A DNA stretch of 64,000 nt from NCBI RefSeq assembly GCF_026151205.1, contig NC_087081.1:16733053-16797052 (forward strand), given 5' to 3'. A program made the translations under genes and the position numbers. A model generated the notes under the pieces. The model did no database searches. It saw nothing but the letters and a program-made list of their open reading frames with translations, and was not told the origin of the DNA. This DNA is from Bolinopsis microptera (lineage: Eukaryota; Ctenophora; Tentaculata; Lobata; Bolinopsidae). Below are positions 1-47,427 of this stretch, piece by piece; position 1 is the first letter of the stretch, and every line of letters starts with the position of its first letter.

Positions 1-896
1 AACAAGTACATTGGATTATACTTGTTAGAAATATATATTATTAAGATCTTTTGCAGGTATACTTCGTTAAACCTTAACTCGTCCACATTTTAAGAAGTTG
101 TAATTTAATATGACTTGAATTATCTTATTAGATTTCATATTTTGATAAGAGTGGCAGAGAATAATGTTTTTACAAGTAGAATCTAGGTTATTATTTCTGA
201 TCTAAAATAAGACCAGCAGGCCGCATCTCAAATGAGACAAAATATGTCATTTTGAGGGTGTGATATATAATTTGTGTTTGATGAAACAAACATAAGTGAG
301 TTTAAATTCATTGCAAATGTTTGTTTGGGGACCGGTTTTTGGTACACCGGCCAATGTTTACAAAATCATATATGATACATAACAATATAATTGTATTTAA
401 TATACGTGAATATTAGAATAGAAATGAAATCTTAAATTTCTATTTATTCCCTGAAATTGTTACTAAGTTCAAAATAAATTTATATGATGAAGTCTACTAT
501 AAGAATATATATGAAAGACAGACCTGCTTCGCGAAAACTAACAGTTCTGTGTGCTAACAGTGCAGATCCTGACTGATACTAGTTTACACTAACTAACTAA
601 GTAACTAATACTCTTAACTATCTAAAAACCAACTAGCTAGCGTGTGTGCTCGTAGAGCAGCTTAAATAATAAAATATGAGCCACAGTTCATGCTGCCTAA
701 ATCTCCTCACAAAATACTGCATCGTAAAAAACTCGTTAAAAACGGTTTATAGAATACAACGGCCACCACTTACACCAAATTAAAATGCATACTATGTAAA
801 AACTACACTGTATCACCACGTAGATAACGAAAGTGAAAATAACATATTAAAGTTCATAAATTCTGATAACAAGACAGTGTACTTGTAGATAAGGCT
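1..896. other. AT-rich non-coding stretch (probable V-ATPase intron 1)
   Basis: No open frame, RNA gene or clear repeat is visible. The next downstream V-ATPase exon starts in codon phase 1, so a 5' exon must exist, but the expected N-terminal coding sequence was not found here. The stretch is therefore probably intronic. Confidence 0.5.
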
Positions 897-1727
897 CTAG
901 CTCTCACTAACACAATTAACTTTATTGTCTCTGATAAAATAACGCTTGCTATTGTCCTGCTTTATTAGTTCTTTCATCTGTTTGACAAGTCCACTGTGTA
1001 GCATTCTCTGCTCCCTTGTCCTATCCGGTGCAAGATAAACTGACTTAAAATCATCATTTGTTTTAAGTTTGTGTGCATTCCTTAGTATAATATCCACATC
1101 GCTAGAGCTTTGTAACTGAACTTTGACTGGTCGCGTTTTCTCAGGAACTTTCTTCCCAATCCTGCATATCTCATCCGTGTCAGGAAAATGACAGCCGGCC
1201 TCAGCAAAAACTGACTTGAAAAAGTCCGGGAGAGGGTCCATCTCTAATACGTCCTCCCACTCCCCTTCTTCCGTCTCCTTCAAACCGTAGATAATCAAGT
1301 TTCTCGATCTTTCTTCTTCTTTATTCACTGATCGCACGGCTTCTTTCACAGTTTTTGTTGTCAGCTGATTGTTTTGGACGCTGTTCTTCTTGACGACATC
1401 TACCCAACTTTTTATTTCATTCTTTACAGTTTTCTGCACCGATTCGATCTGATTCTGCTGTCTGTTTATCAGCTGCTTTTGCATGTCTATCTGTTCTGTT
1501 TTCATCTGATCTATCTTGCTGGCTGCAGACCTGCATAGCTTCATATTGCTGTCCATTAAATTTACTATGCTGCTGAGGAAATTTACAAGCGGACCCTTAA
1601 GCAGTTTTTGTAGAACACCCTGGTTGATATCAGAGAAGGACGAGACATTCACGGCTTTCATGAGCTTTCCAATCTCCGATTGCCTATCCTTTTCCACTGT
1701 GTGTAGTAAGTCCACAGAGAAATTCAT
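897..1727 (-). CDS. LINE ORF1-like protein (coiled coil plus RRM-like domain)
   Basis: A single open frame of 276 codons runs from a real ATG (1727-1725) to a TAG at 897-899. Residues about 60-120 are rich in K, Q and N with heptad-like spacing and look like a coiled coil. After a basic/acidic run (EEERSRNLIIYGLKE, about residue 140) comes a compact alpha/beta region ending in KRYFIRDNKV. This layout, coiled coil then an RRM-like domain with a (N/D)LI(I/V)xGLKE strand, is typical of ORF1 proteins of invertebrate non-LTR retrotransposons, which bind nucleic acid. It lies antisense in the probable first V-ATPase intron. A related copy is at 31840-32728. No RT ORF follows it, so it is either an orphan ORF1 fragment or a domesticated single-exon gene. 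Confidence 0.6.
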   Translation of the reverse strand: MNFSVDLLHTVEKDRQSEIGKLMKAVNVSSFSDINQGVLQKLLKGPLVNFLSSIVNLMDSNMKLCRSAASKIDQMKTEQIDMQKQLINRQQNQIESVQKTVKNEIKSWVDVVKKNSVQNNQLTTKTVKEAVRSVNKEEERSRNLIIYGLKETEEGEWEDVLEMDPLPDFFKSVFAEAGCHFPDTDEICRIGKKVPEKTRPVKVQLQSSSDVDIILRNAHKLKTNDDFKSVYLAPDRTREQRMLHSGLVKQMKELIKQDNSKRYFIRDNKVNCVSES

Positions 1728-2100
1728 CAGGTTAGCGTGGTGTGTAACACTTGCAGATAACGACTGCTGATAACAAGCTAAAAACGATACAAATGCTAAG
1801 TGGTTTACTGCAAATAATACTAGAGAAACGTTTTAAACTAGAACTTAACTGTTTAGATAGTTTAATTTTGATCGTACAGTTTGTACTGAAACTGAGAAAT
1901 AATAACCCGATGTTTTGCATGTCTTACTATTTAATTAGTAATTATAATTTAATTAGTAATTATAAATATATAATTATATTAGCAGGTAAAGTTGTGCCTT
2001 TGACCCGTTACTAAAACAGTTATCAGTCACCAATAAACTAATTAATTAATCAGCTATTCGACAAATTAACTAATTGACTAATTGGATGATACTCTCCCAG

Positions 2101-36539
<34,439 letters not shown>

Positions 36540-36714
36540 GTCTGTCAATAAACGATAATATTTCATATAAATGAGGTGTTTAGGGTCGAGCTACGTTATC
36601 AATTGTTTTAATTATTAATCGAGGATGTTTTATTTCTGACTGCATCACTTGCCATAAACAGAACATCCGTAACGGGAAGGCTACAAATAGGGAGAAAAAC
36701 ATTTAGCTTCCTCC

Positions 36715-36905
36715 TCCCGAAGTAAACTCTCTCCCAATTCTAGTGGGCATGATGTCCCCCCCCCCCCCCCCCCTGAAGTAAACTGTCCTGAAGTAAACTC
36801 TCTCCCAATTCTAGTGGGCATGATGTCCCCCCCCCCCCCCCCCCCTGGTAAACTCCTCCCAAATTTTAGCGGGCATGAAATGGGGCCCCCCCAATAATTC
36901 CCCCC
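36715..36905. repeat. Tandem repeat with long C runs before the gap
   Basis: Three degenerate copies of aaactctctcccaattctag + tgggcatgatgt followed by 15-19 C. The sequence then degrades into the gap. Confidence 0.85.
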
Positions 36906-37005
36906 NNNNNNNNNNNNNNNNNNNNNNNNNNNNNNNNNNNNNNNNNNNNNNNNNNNNNNNNNNNNNNNNNNNNNNNNNNNNNNNNNNNNNNNNNNNNNNN
37001 NNNNN
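36906..37005. other. Assembly gap (100 N)
   Basis: Exactly 100 N, a conventional unknown-length scaffold gap. Confidence 0.99.
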
Positions 37006-37259
37006 TCTGTTTTGGGCCCGCCCTTTTTTTCTTCAATCATAAAATTTACCTTCCTCAGATTTAGGAATTTTCATACTATTGCTGACGACCCCAAACTTTT
37101 TTTAATGAAAAAACTGATAAAAAGCTTATGAAAAGGGGAAAAAAAAATTTGCTAAGCTTATAAAAAATATATGACCTAAAACAAACACACAAAACATGTC
37201 AATTGTTAACACTTAAACAAAGGCTAAAAAACTAAACCAGTAAATTGCCAATTCCTTAA

Positions 37260-40200
37260 ATTCCCTATTTTGGTTTTCCACCCAACAATTTGAATCAAAC
37301 ACTTTTCTTTTCTTTAAATTCTCTTTTTGAAATTCAAAGGTCATTCAAAAGGAGTTTAAAGAAAAAAATTTATTTCAGCCGTCTTTCCCGGGGAGACTCC
37401 AAAAAAAACCACCCCCGGGGCTCGACTTGACTTGGAATGGGAGATGTGGTTAAATGTCACTGTTCTGGAAGGACACGGGGCTGCTAAAACAAGGGGATGG
37501 AGGTACACTATCGCAAAGGGAACAGCTGACCCGGTAAAAAAATTTCAAAAATCAACTCTACCATTGATCTGCCACTTTTACAAGTGTAGCTGGGCAAAAC
37601 CCCGGGACAACAAATTGTGGGGAATTTAAATATCTGGATTCAAAAATTTCTACCTTCAAAGACTTGTTGTAAACTTCCTTACTTCGTAAGTTCTTGGGGA
37701 TTTGGGGTATTTTAATCCCCAAAAATGATGCTCTGCTTTTTTTAACTTTATTTAAATAACTTGTTACACTACTGTTAAAAAAAAATTTAAAACTATCATG
37801 GGACCCATAAATTTAGTTAGAAATTTTTCAATGATTCTTCCTGTACAATACTTTTGTATTTTTTTGGGGGCTTTTTTTAAATGAGTTGTTCAATTACAAG
37901 CTAAGGACGAATTGGGGCAAACCAGAAGCTACAATATTTTTTAGTAAAATTTTATACACTGAGGGGGTTAAAACATGGAAGAAAAACCTTGGGGTAAAAT
38001 ATAATCGAGGCGGCCATCTTTTGACTTGGAACTTACCTTCCTACACCAACGACAAACTACAATTCTGACCGACCTTTTTGAAAAACAGGGCTGACTGTTT
38101 TCACCTGTGCTTTACATCTGACAGCACAAAAACATCAGAAAAACTGATGTCAACTCAACTTTTTTCATGAGAAATCTTGTACAATTTGAGAACCAATTTT
38201 TATAACGGGGAAATTATTCATTTTGTAGCAAAACTTTTTTTTTTTAGGCATTTTATTTTACAACTACATGAAATATACTTTAACTCCCAAAATTTTTGTG
38301 AGTTTGAAGAATCAAATTTTTTCACCGTCTTCCCGGGAACTCCTAAAAACCCCCCCGCTGTGGCTCAGACATTGACTTGTATATCGGAATTGGATAATGT
38401 CATTTGGTTGGGGGAATCATCGGGGGTGCAAAAACAATGAGTGGATACATCAGCACGGGACCCCCTATTCCCAAAATTTTCAACATCAATCTGACCATTG
38501 ATCATCACCTTCCAAGTGACGGAGCCAAAAATCCCACATACAAATTCTGCCAATCTAAAGAAATTGGGATTCACAACTCTATTTTCAAAACTATTTTGCA
38601 ATTTCCTACTTTCATTTCTTGGGCTTGGTGATATTTAAACTGCCCTAAATGATGCTCGCTTTTTAATTTTATATCAAATAATTTCACCTACTTTTTAAAA
38701 AAAAAATTAAAACCTCCATAACCCATAATTTAGTTGAAAAAGCATGATTCTCCTTACAAATTTTGATTTTTTTTTTATTGCGGGTTTTTTTAAAATATGA
38801 TTGTTTCTTTACAAGCAAGGGTAGGAAGTGTGAAAGACACAGAAGCTACAATTTTGTTTTTAAAAATTTTGATCAGCACTGAGGGGAACAGGAAGAAACC
38901 TTGGGGTAAACATAACTCGAGTGCTGGCACTTGCTTTTGACTTGGAACTTCCTTTCCGACCCCAAACGATCAAACACAATTCTACCGTCCCTTCTGTTGA
39001 AAACACGCTGATGCGTTTTCCCCCGTGCATTACTCTGACGGCATGAAAAAAACTGATGAAGAGATGCTGTAACTCGAACTTTTCAGTAGTAATCGATACA
39101 TTTTGAGAACCACAATGGTAAACGGGGACTTATTAAAATTTTGGCTATCTTTTTTAATTTGGGCTATTTTATTAAAACTACATTAATGTACTTAACATCC
39201 CAAATTTTTTGTGGTTTGAAAGAATAAAATTTTATTTCCCCCCGTGTTCCGGGACTCCTAAAAAAGCCACCCCCGCTGGGGCTCAACTTTGACTTGTATA
39301 TGAGATTTGGATACAATGCCTGTGTCTGAAATCAGCGGGGGCTTAAAACAAGTGGTATGGGGGAAACACCATGACAAGCCCCCCTTTTTCCCCCAAGATT
39401 CAACTCAACCTGACATTATCGCACCTTCCAAGTGTACGGAGCGGAAAAACCCGGACATAAAAAAGTGCTGCGCAATTGTAGAAATTCGGATTCGCAACTC
39501 AACTTTCAAAGACATTGTTTCAACTTCCTTAGTTTCGTAAGTTTTTTGGGGTTTTTGGGGTTTTATAACTCCCCATAAATACGCTCGCTGTTTTCCTTTA
39601 ATCAAATAATTTTTAACACCCCACTGAAAAACAATTAAACCATAAAGGGATCCTGAATTTTTTTAAAATTCAATGATCAGTTCCGTAAAATACGGGATTT
39701 TTTTTTTGGGGGTTACATTAATCTATTGTTTCAGTTAAACCTGGGGGTATAATGCTGACAAACAAAAAAACTAAATATCTTGGTTAATTTTTAGAACCTG
39801 GAGCTAACATAAAACCCTATCATAATTTAGGTGGGGCACTTTTATTATTTTGGAACTTCATCCTCCCACCAAATTTAAACTCTTCGCCGCCCTCTGGTAA
39901 AACACGGTTTGCTTTTCACCGGTCTTCTCGACAATGCAAAAATATAAAGACTGCTTCAACTCGAACTTTTCAGTGATAATCTTGATACTTTTAAACCAAA
40001 ATGTTATAACGAGGTCTTATTCAATTTTGTCATAATTTTTCAAAATTTTGGGCTTTTTTTTAGTTTACAACTAATTAATAATGAACTTTAACATCCAAAT
40101 TTTTGTGATTTGAAAGAATCAAATTTTCAGCCTCTCCAACTCCTAAAAAAGCCACCAACCTTCTCATTAATTGTTATCGAATGTTTTCAATGCCGGGTTT

Positions 40201-42780
40201 CGGGACATTATGGGGGGCGCTATAACTTGGATTTACCTATCGCACAGGGAACAGCGACCCTGTCCCAACTTCAACTCAACCTACCTTAAAATGCCACTTT
40301 TCCAAGTGATTTGGACAGAAATCCCGCGACATACAAATGTCTGCCAATCTGTAGAAATTCGATTCAGCAACTCTTTTTCAAAACTTTTTTGCAATTCCTT
40401 ACTTTCAAATTTCTGGGATTGGTGGTTTTAAATGCCCTAAATGATTTCTTTTTTTAACTCTAATCTAAATAGCTGTTACATCCTACTTTAAACAAAATTA
40501 AAACTCTCAAATCCATAATTTATTGAAAAAAGAAATATTCATTCCTTCCCAATACGTTGTATTTTTATTCCTTTTTTAAATGACTGATTGCGGGTTTAAA
40601 ACAAAGGGTCAAGGGCGGGCAAACACCAAACAATATCTTGTTAGAAGGGGTTGAGTAACACTGGACGGTAACATGGAAAAATTTTCGGTGTTTTTAAAGG
40701 GGTTTACAGCTATCTTTTCCCCCTTGAACAACGATCTTGCCCCAACATTCAAACTCAATTGACCTACTTGGTAAAACACGTTATCTGTTTTACCGTGTCT
40801 TTACATTGACAGCATCAAAACACAAAAAGACCCCGTCAACTCAAACTTTTCATGAGAATCTTGATACATTTTTGAGAACCCAATTTATAACGGGTTTTAT
40901 TAAAAATTTGTACAGTAATCTTTTTTAATTTGGGCTTTTTTATTACAAACAGTATGATTTTAAAACATACCAAATTTTTGTGTTTTTAAAAAATCAAATT
41001 TTTTCACCGCGTTCACCTCTTTTCAGCCGTTCCTACCAACCCCAAAAAAACCACACCGCGTGGCTCAACATTGACTTATATGGGAATTTTCAATTCACTG
41101 GTCTGGAAATCATGGGGGGCTGCTATAACAAGTGGTATGGGGGGTACACCATCCCGGGGAACAGGACCCGGGTCCCAAAAATTCAAAAATAAAACCTGAC
41201 CATTATGCTCCCACTCTTACAATTTTGCTGAGGGGAAACCCCCGCGACTACAAATTCTCCAAATCTGTAAATATCTTCAAAACATCATTTTCAAAGCATT
41301 TTGCAACTTCTTACTTTGGGAAGTTTCTTAGGACTTGGGGGTATTTATAATCCCAAAAATTTCCTCTCTGTTTTCCCTTATATTAAGATTTTGTTACTCC
41401 AAACGTTAAAAAAAATTAAACTCATCATGGGATCCTAAACTTATTGAGAAAGTTCAAGATCTACCTGTCAATACTTAATTTTTTTTTTGGGGCTTTTAAA
41501 TAGATTTTTCGGGGTGTAAAGCAAAGGGGATAAAGTCTGAAAAACACAGAAAAATATTTTGTTATAATTTTTTAAGCAGCGGGGGCTAACATAAACAAAC
41601 CTTCGGTGAGCTAAATGACGTGGGGGACATATCTATTGACGGGACTTACATCCACCCCCAAACATTCAAACTAAATTCTGACCGTACCTTAAAACCCGGG
41701 TTATGCTTTTTTCACCTGTGCATTACATCGACAGCTGCAAAAACTAAAAGACTGATTTCAACTCAAATTTTTCATGAGTTTCTTGTACATTTTTGAGAAC
41801 CACAATTTGAAACGGGGTCTTTTTTTCAATTTGTACGAAAATTTTTCTTAATTTGTATTTTGTTCAACAATTAAATAAACTTTAACTCCAAATTTTTTGG
41901 GGTTTGAAAAAAAAATTATTTCGGGTCTTCCCCAGCCCTAAAAACCAACCCCCCCCAAACCTTACTTGTGATAAAGTGGACAAGTGTCACTGTGTCGGGG
42001 AAGGATCATCGGGGCGCTATAACAAGGTGGGGGGGGGTAACATCGCACAAACAGTGCCCCGGGTCCCCAACTTTCAGACATAAACTCTGACCATGAGGTG
42101 CCACTCTTCCAATTACGGACAAACCCGCGCTAAAATGTCGGGGGCCAATCGAAAAATTTTCATTCAGCAAATCTACTTTAAAAGACTTTTTTGTCAACCC
42201 CTTATTTTCTAATTTTTCTTGGGACTTGGGGGGTATTTAAAACCCCCCAAATACCTGCTTTTTCCCTTTATATCTAAGTTTATTTGTTACATCCTACTTT
42301 TTAAAAAAAAATTAAACTCATCTGGGATCCATAATTTATTTAAAAGTTAAATTTTCAGTTCCTGTAAAATACGTTGATTTTTTTTAGGGGCCTTTTTTTT
42401 AAATACTGAGTTTCAGTGTAGAAGAAGGGGTACGAATGCGGGCAAACACACAAGTACAATATTTGTGTAAATGTTTTGAGTAAGCACTAGGGGGTAACAG
42501 GGAAAGAAACCTATTGGGGTTGTTAAAACTGAATTACGCTTTGCTTTTTTCCTAACTTCATTTTGGGCACCAACTTCAAATAAAATTCCGACCTACTCTC
42601 GAAAACCCGGGGGGTTTTTTTTTCCCCTTTCTTTAATCTGCAGACAAAACACAGAAAGACCCCTTAAAACCAACTTTTTTCATGAGAAATCTTGTCATTT
42701 TGAAACCAAAATGTTAAAAGGTTTTTATTCAAATTTTGCAGCATAATTTTCTTAATTTACTTTTTTTTTATCTTTTTTAA
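37260..42780. repeat. About 0.9-kb tandem repeat, roughly six copies
   Basis: The same landmarks recur in order. One block (cactgttctggaaatcatgg, then ctataacaagtggtatgg, then a caaattgtcgccaatctg-like run) occurs near 37450, 38400, 39330, 40205, 41100 and 41990. Spacing is about 0.9 kb. Copies differ heavily, mainly by small indels. No protein family was recognised in the unit. Confidence 0.8.
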
Positions 42781-45700
42781 AGAGGTTCCAAATACCCACG
42801 AAAAATCATGAGATGCTCGCCTACTCGGGGGTACAAAAAACATTAAAACAAAACTTTTTTTTGATATGCCCTTTGGGTAACAAATTTCCCCTCTTCAAAA
42901 AAAAAAAGTCGGATATTTATTAACAAATTAACACCTCACTGTTTTGTCAGTGACTAAGTCTCATTACATAGGATCAACTTGACCTGTAAGAAAACGCTAG
43001 GGAACCCCCTTTAATTGCGGAAGGCTCCTAGACGTTTACGTCTGGGAATTTTAAAAACTACGATTCCAAAACGACGTCGAGGGAACCCATCAGGGGGAAA
43101 ACCACCACCTACAACTCCGATTTTCCCAACCCCAATCAACTTCACATAAAATTCCGGGAAACATCAACCTACCCAAACCCCGTATCTCCCACATTTGTTC
43201 AACGTTTGGGTGATTTAATGAAAAATGTTGCAAAGTTTAAGGAAAATTTATTTTTATTTCTTGTTCCAAAAATTTTTGATTCCTTTTAAGCAGTACCCTT
43301 TTTTACTTCATAAACATACAACTGCAAATTTGATTCGCCCTTAAAGGGATGTTTCCCAATAGAAAAACTTTGACTCTCTCGTAATAAAACATACAACTTT
43401 CGTTTATGATTGTAAATTTAAATTTTATTTTTTTTTCATAAAATCCCTACAAATTATTTTCAAAAATATTTTGACTGAAACATTTTTTCCCCTTAACTTT
43501 TTTCCCTTTCGCACTTTAGCATCCCCCTTTATCAAAACAAGATCTTTCCCCATATTCAACGATTTTTTCAGGCCAACTACAAATAATCCCGGGGGTTTGC
43601 AAATTGACCCCCCTTTTTTGCACTAACGGTACCCACTGAACCCCCATCTTGTCCCCCATTAATCTACTAAAAAATATTTGGGAGTTTTTTTATTTCCAAA
43701 ATGAATTATCATTGATAAGTTTAAAATTTAATGGGGTTATCCCGTATTTTCTTACACCATATTTTGTTAATCAATTAATTGAGAATTTTTTTTCCAAAAT
43801 TTTTTTGATTTGCTATTTACCAACGGGGTTTGGAAATTAATTTCTTTCTTTTGTCTTTTGTTTAATTTTTTTTTTTGGTCTTCGGGGCCCCGTCACTTTT
43901 TATGGAGAGGGAAAAAAGTTTTTCATTACTGAAAAAATTATTTTTTAAATACAAAATTGTCAACAAAAAGGTATTTTATTGTGTTTTTTTAAAATTTTGG
44001 GTTTTGCACCCTATTTTTTTAAATATCTGATAAAATTTTGTATACCAAAAATCACTTTTAATCCCTTTATTACAGAGTTTGATTTTAAAGGGGGGAGACC
44101 TAAAGAAATCAAACAGTTTTTAGACAAAATGCGGTACGAGGGTATCTTATAAAAAACAGCCATTCGTTTACAAAAACCAAGTAAATGCCTTCATTTACCT
44201 TTTATATTTGTTGTTTTTTCAAAAATTTTTTTGTCGTTTAATTAGGGTTTTAAGCTAAAGAAGGGCGGTAGAATAAAAAAAATTAAAAACTTTTAAAAAG
44301 ATTATAAATAAGTTTTTAAAATTTAAACTTTTTTTTCCCTTTAAAAAATTTCAAAAAATTTAAATTTTTCAGAGGGTAGGAATTTCCGGGTAAAATTGAT
44401 TCCCGTAACGGTATAACCAAGGGGGAAAACTTAAATTCATTGGGTGCTCTTTAAATAAACAGGTGAAATAACATGGAAATTTTTGGAAATTAATCAAATT
44501 CCAAAAAGCTTTTTTTTGCCCTTGAACAAAATTAAAAAACCTTTTTTTAAACACAATTAAAATTTGAAATTTTAAATTTTAAACGAAAAACCCTATTTGA
44601 AGGCCCCATTTTGTGGGACCCAAAAAAGTTAGTTTTTAAAAAAAAAAAAAAAAAATTTCAAAAAGAAAAACTTGAAAAATCAAAATTGTAACCACAATCA
44701 AACACTTTAATTTAAATTTTTCATTTGATACCGGGGATGCTCTTGGGGGAAAAGGGGTCGCCTTTGGTAAAAGGTGGGGGTAAGGTTCGCTACTTTTCCT
44801 TCAGATACTACAGGACGCAACATATCCCAACAAAGGGGCCCAATTTCCCCCTTTCCCATTTAAACCCCTTAACGCAACATCAACATGGGGTCTTGTAAAT
44901 TTGGGAACCCACTGGTTTTTAAAACCCCTCGCCACTACATTTTTGAAAAAACTATCCCTTTTTTAAAAAACCTTTGGGATCAATAAAAAAACCATGTATC
45001 ATTTTGGAAATTTAAAGATTTTAAAATCAATTTAGGAGTTGATTGGGATGGGGTTAATTAGGATGGAATAAAATTTCGATTCTTATTTTTATAGAAATTT
45101 AAAAAATTCCCCCAACGGTTGTTTTAAGTGTATATCCCCCCTAACCCCCTTAGAAGAATAGCTTTGAAAAATTTTAAAAAACATAACCAGGCCCAAGGGG
45201 ATTTCATTAGATCCAGACCACCCTCTGGGTTTTTCCGAATACAAAAAAGGGACAGTGATACGGGGGGAAAGGGAAAACCGGGGCCCCAAAAAAAAAAAAA
45301 AACGACTTGGTAAAAAGGGTTTTTTTTAAAAAAATTAAATTTTGGGGAGGGAAGTTAAAGTGGTCAACGACGCCCCCCTACCCCTGCAAAATTTGGGGAG
45401 GTGAAAAATTTTTAAAAATTTTGTTGGGTCAACGCTGGAAGCGTTTGGGATTATTGCGGTCTCAAATCCCCAAAAATATTTTTTTCCCATATCAAAACAT
45501 ATAGTGCAACTGAGAAAAATAGGGGAATAACTGCTGTTTTTTTTTTTTAAAAACCCCAACAAAAAACTAGGGTTTGGTTAGCCCAAACAATTTTAAAAAT
45601 TTTTTTTTTAAAAATGAAATATTAACGAATGGATTTTTTTTTTCCCATTTTCTAGTAAATTTTGTTTTTCCCTTTAGGTTTTAATTTTTAAAATTTCCCT

Positions 45701-46050
45701 TTCGGGGCATCGGGGACTCCCCTTTTAAAGTTTTTTGAAAACAACCCCGAATTGAAAGCCTTTTCAATCCAAAAATCTAAACGATTTATTTTTAAAAGTT
45801 TTACCCTTTTTTGGAACACCCAACTCCGATTTACATTAAACCTGTTATAAAACTATTTTTTCGGAAAAACGGGTAAATTTTTTAAAATTTATTATAAATT
45901 TTTTTATTTATTCATTGAGTTTATGCAGGCAGACGGGCCATCTTCATTAAGTGTATTTTAAACGATTTTTTGTAAAACTTAACACATTCAGAAACCTTCT
46001 CTTTAAAGAATATTCAAGGTGGGCCTTCCTAACTTAATTTTCTTCCGTCA
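42781..46050. other. Noisy AT-rich sequence, nothing recognisable
   Basis: Only homopolymers and degenerate A/T-rich text. No feature can be supported. Confidence 0.6.
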
Positions 46051-46210
46051 AAATAAAATAAAATAGAACCTTTTCTATTTCGCGGGAAGTTAGCTTTAAG
46101 CTTTAAAATATGTGCCATACTTGATCAGATGTTTAATTATCATTATATACTCAATACTCATTAGTATTACTCAACTGTATCCATCCTAAAGGCCGTAGTA
46201 CAGTACATAT

Positions 46211-46323
46211 TACATTGCAATTAAACCTATATTGAGATGAAAACTGCGATGAAATGCCGCGCAGTTATACAGGCGTACTTTTATATAGACGCGGCATTTC
46301 ATCGCAGTTTTCATTGCAATGTA
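46211..46323. repeat. Near-perfect hairpin (25-bp arms)
   Basis: 46237-46261 (starting ATGAAAACTGCGATGAAATG) is the exact reverse complement of 46290-46314, with a 28-base loop. Outer TACATTGCAAT (46211) pairs with ATTGCAATGTA (46313). It could be a tiny MITE or a hairpin RNA. It lies in a clean 400-bp island between two noisy blocks. Confidence 0.85.
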
Positions 46324-46479
46324 CCCAGCAAACCCTACTGGCTTGCCGAGTTACTAGAGGTGGTATAATTTAAACAGACGGCTGAGCTCGCGCGCGAAAT
46401 GTAGTGATTTGCACCGTGGCGCATTCCAATCTCAAGCAGCCAGCACATGACACAATTTAGCCAATCAGACGACAAAAAG

Positions 46480-46930
46480 AAATTCCCAAAGTTAAAATAA
46501 AAACTTTTGGGGTTTGGGCCCCCCCCAAAATTGGGAATTTTTGGGGGAGTTTTTGGAGAACCAAAATCACAATGCCCTATTTTTTCCTCCTGAAAAGGTA
46601 ACTTATTTTACGACGAACATTTTCCCAAAAAACCCGGGAATTGTACTCTTTACTTTTGAATTTGGACCCTACCAAAAGGGACTTATTTTTATTCATAATT
46701 CATAAAACACTTTTTTTTTTTTTGGCTGTACAGACTTGTCCCAAAAAAAAAAAAAAGCAAGGGAGGATTCGTTGAAGATAAATTTATCAAGGGGAACATT
46801 TCCATTTTTCCAAGGCCCGATATCCCAAAGGCCTTGTTGAAATCAAAAGGGGAAACCCAAATTTCAATTCTGATCCTAAAAATTAGGGACAAAAGGGAAA
46901 TTTTAAGGGATGGCATTTGGGGAATTATGG
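46480..46930. other. Second low-accuracy patch
   Basis: Same homopolymer-rich, indel-prone style as 37-46 kb. No feature seen. Confidence 0.65.
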
Positions 46931-47262
46931 TGGACTTTATATCCTTTTGAGTAAAATTTAATTAATTTATTTATAACTAGAAAGCCCGTGGTCACAGGAG
47001 GGAAGCTAATAGTATTCTTTGATAGCCAGTTTTTAAACGCTTTAAAACAATAACATATCCATTACAACCAAGATGCAGCCGATTAAAATGTTTCTCGCAC
47101 TAACACAACGTAATTACCACAAAGCCGATCAAAATGTCGCTCGCTAATATTTGCACGTGCCCTTGCAATCACCTTAAAAGGGTACTTCGAATCTTAAGCT
47201 GCTTGCTAGCGGCTGAAACTTGCAACTAATAGGTACTTTACTAAACTCGATTATACTTGCAG

Positions 47263-47427
47263 AAGATTGTGTTGCGGGCCAGTTTCTGCATCAGGATAAT
47301 GGCTGTACAGACTGTCCGGCAGATCATTGGAGTTTAGCAGCAAACACAGCTGCTACCTGCACTGCCTGTCCAGCTAGAAAAGAGGTAGACTCTGGAAAAG
47401 GAACACAAGAAAATGACTGCACATGGA
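47263..47427 (+). CDS. GPI-type gene, Cys-rich module exon
   Basis: Acceptor tatacttgcag, donor a|gtaagt, phases 1-1, eight Cys in 55 residues. Confidence 0.82.

Larger units (their letters stand above)
37006..46050. other. Low-accuracy sequence block
   Basis: Homopolymer runs are inflated (long A, T, C and G runs), and repeat copies differ by scattered single-base indels. No open frame longer than about 90 codons exists and none looks real. The style differs sharply from the clean sequence on either side, so this looks like uncorrected read sequence. V-ATPase C-terminal exons and upstream exons of the 47-kb gene could be hidden here. Confidence 0.75.

Noticed and set aside
37400-45562. Many 60-90-codon open frames
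   Set aside because: They lie in low-accuracy repeat sequence, share no family, and are broken differently in each repeat copy.
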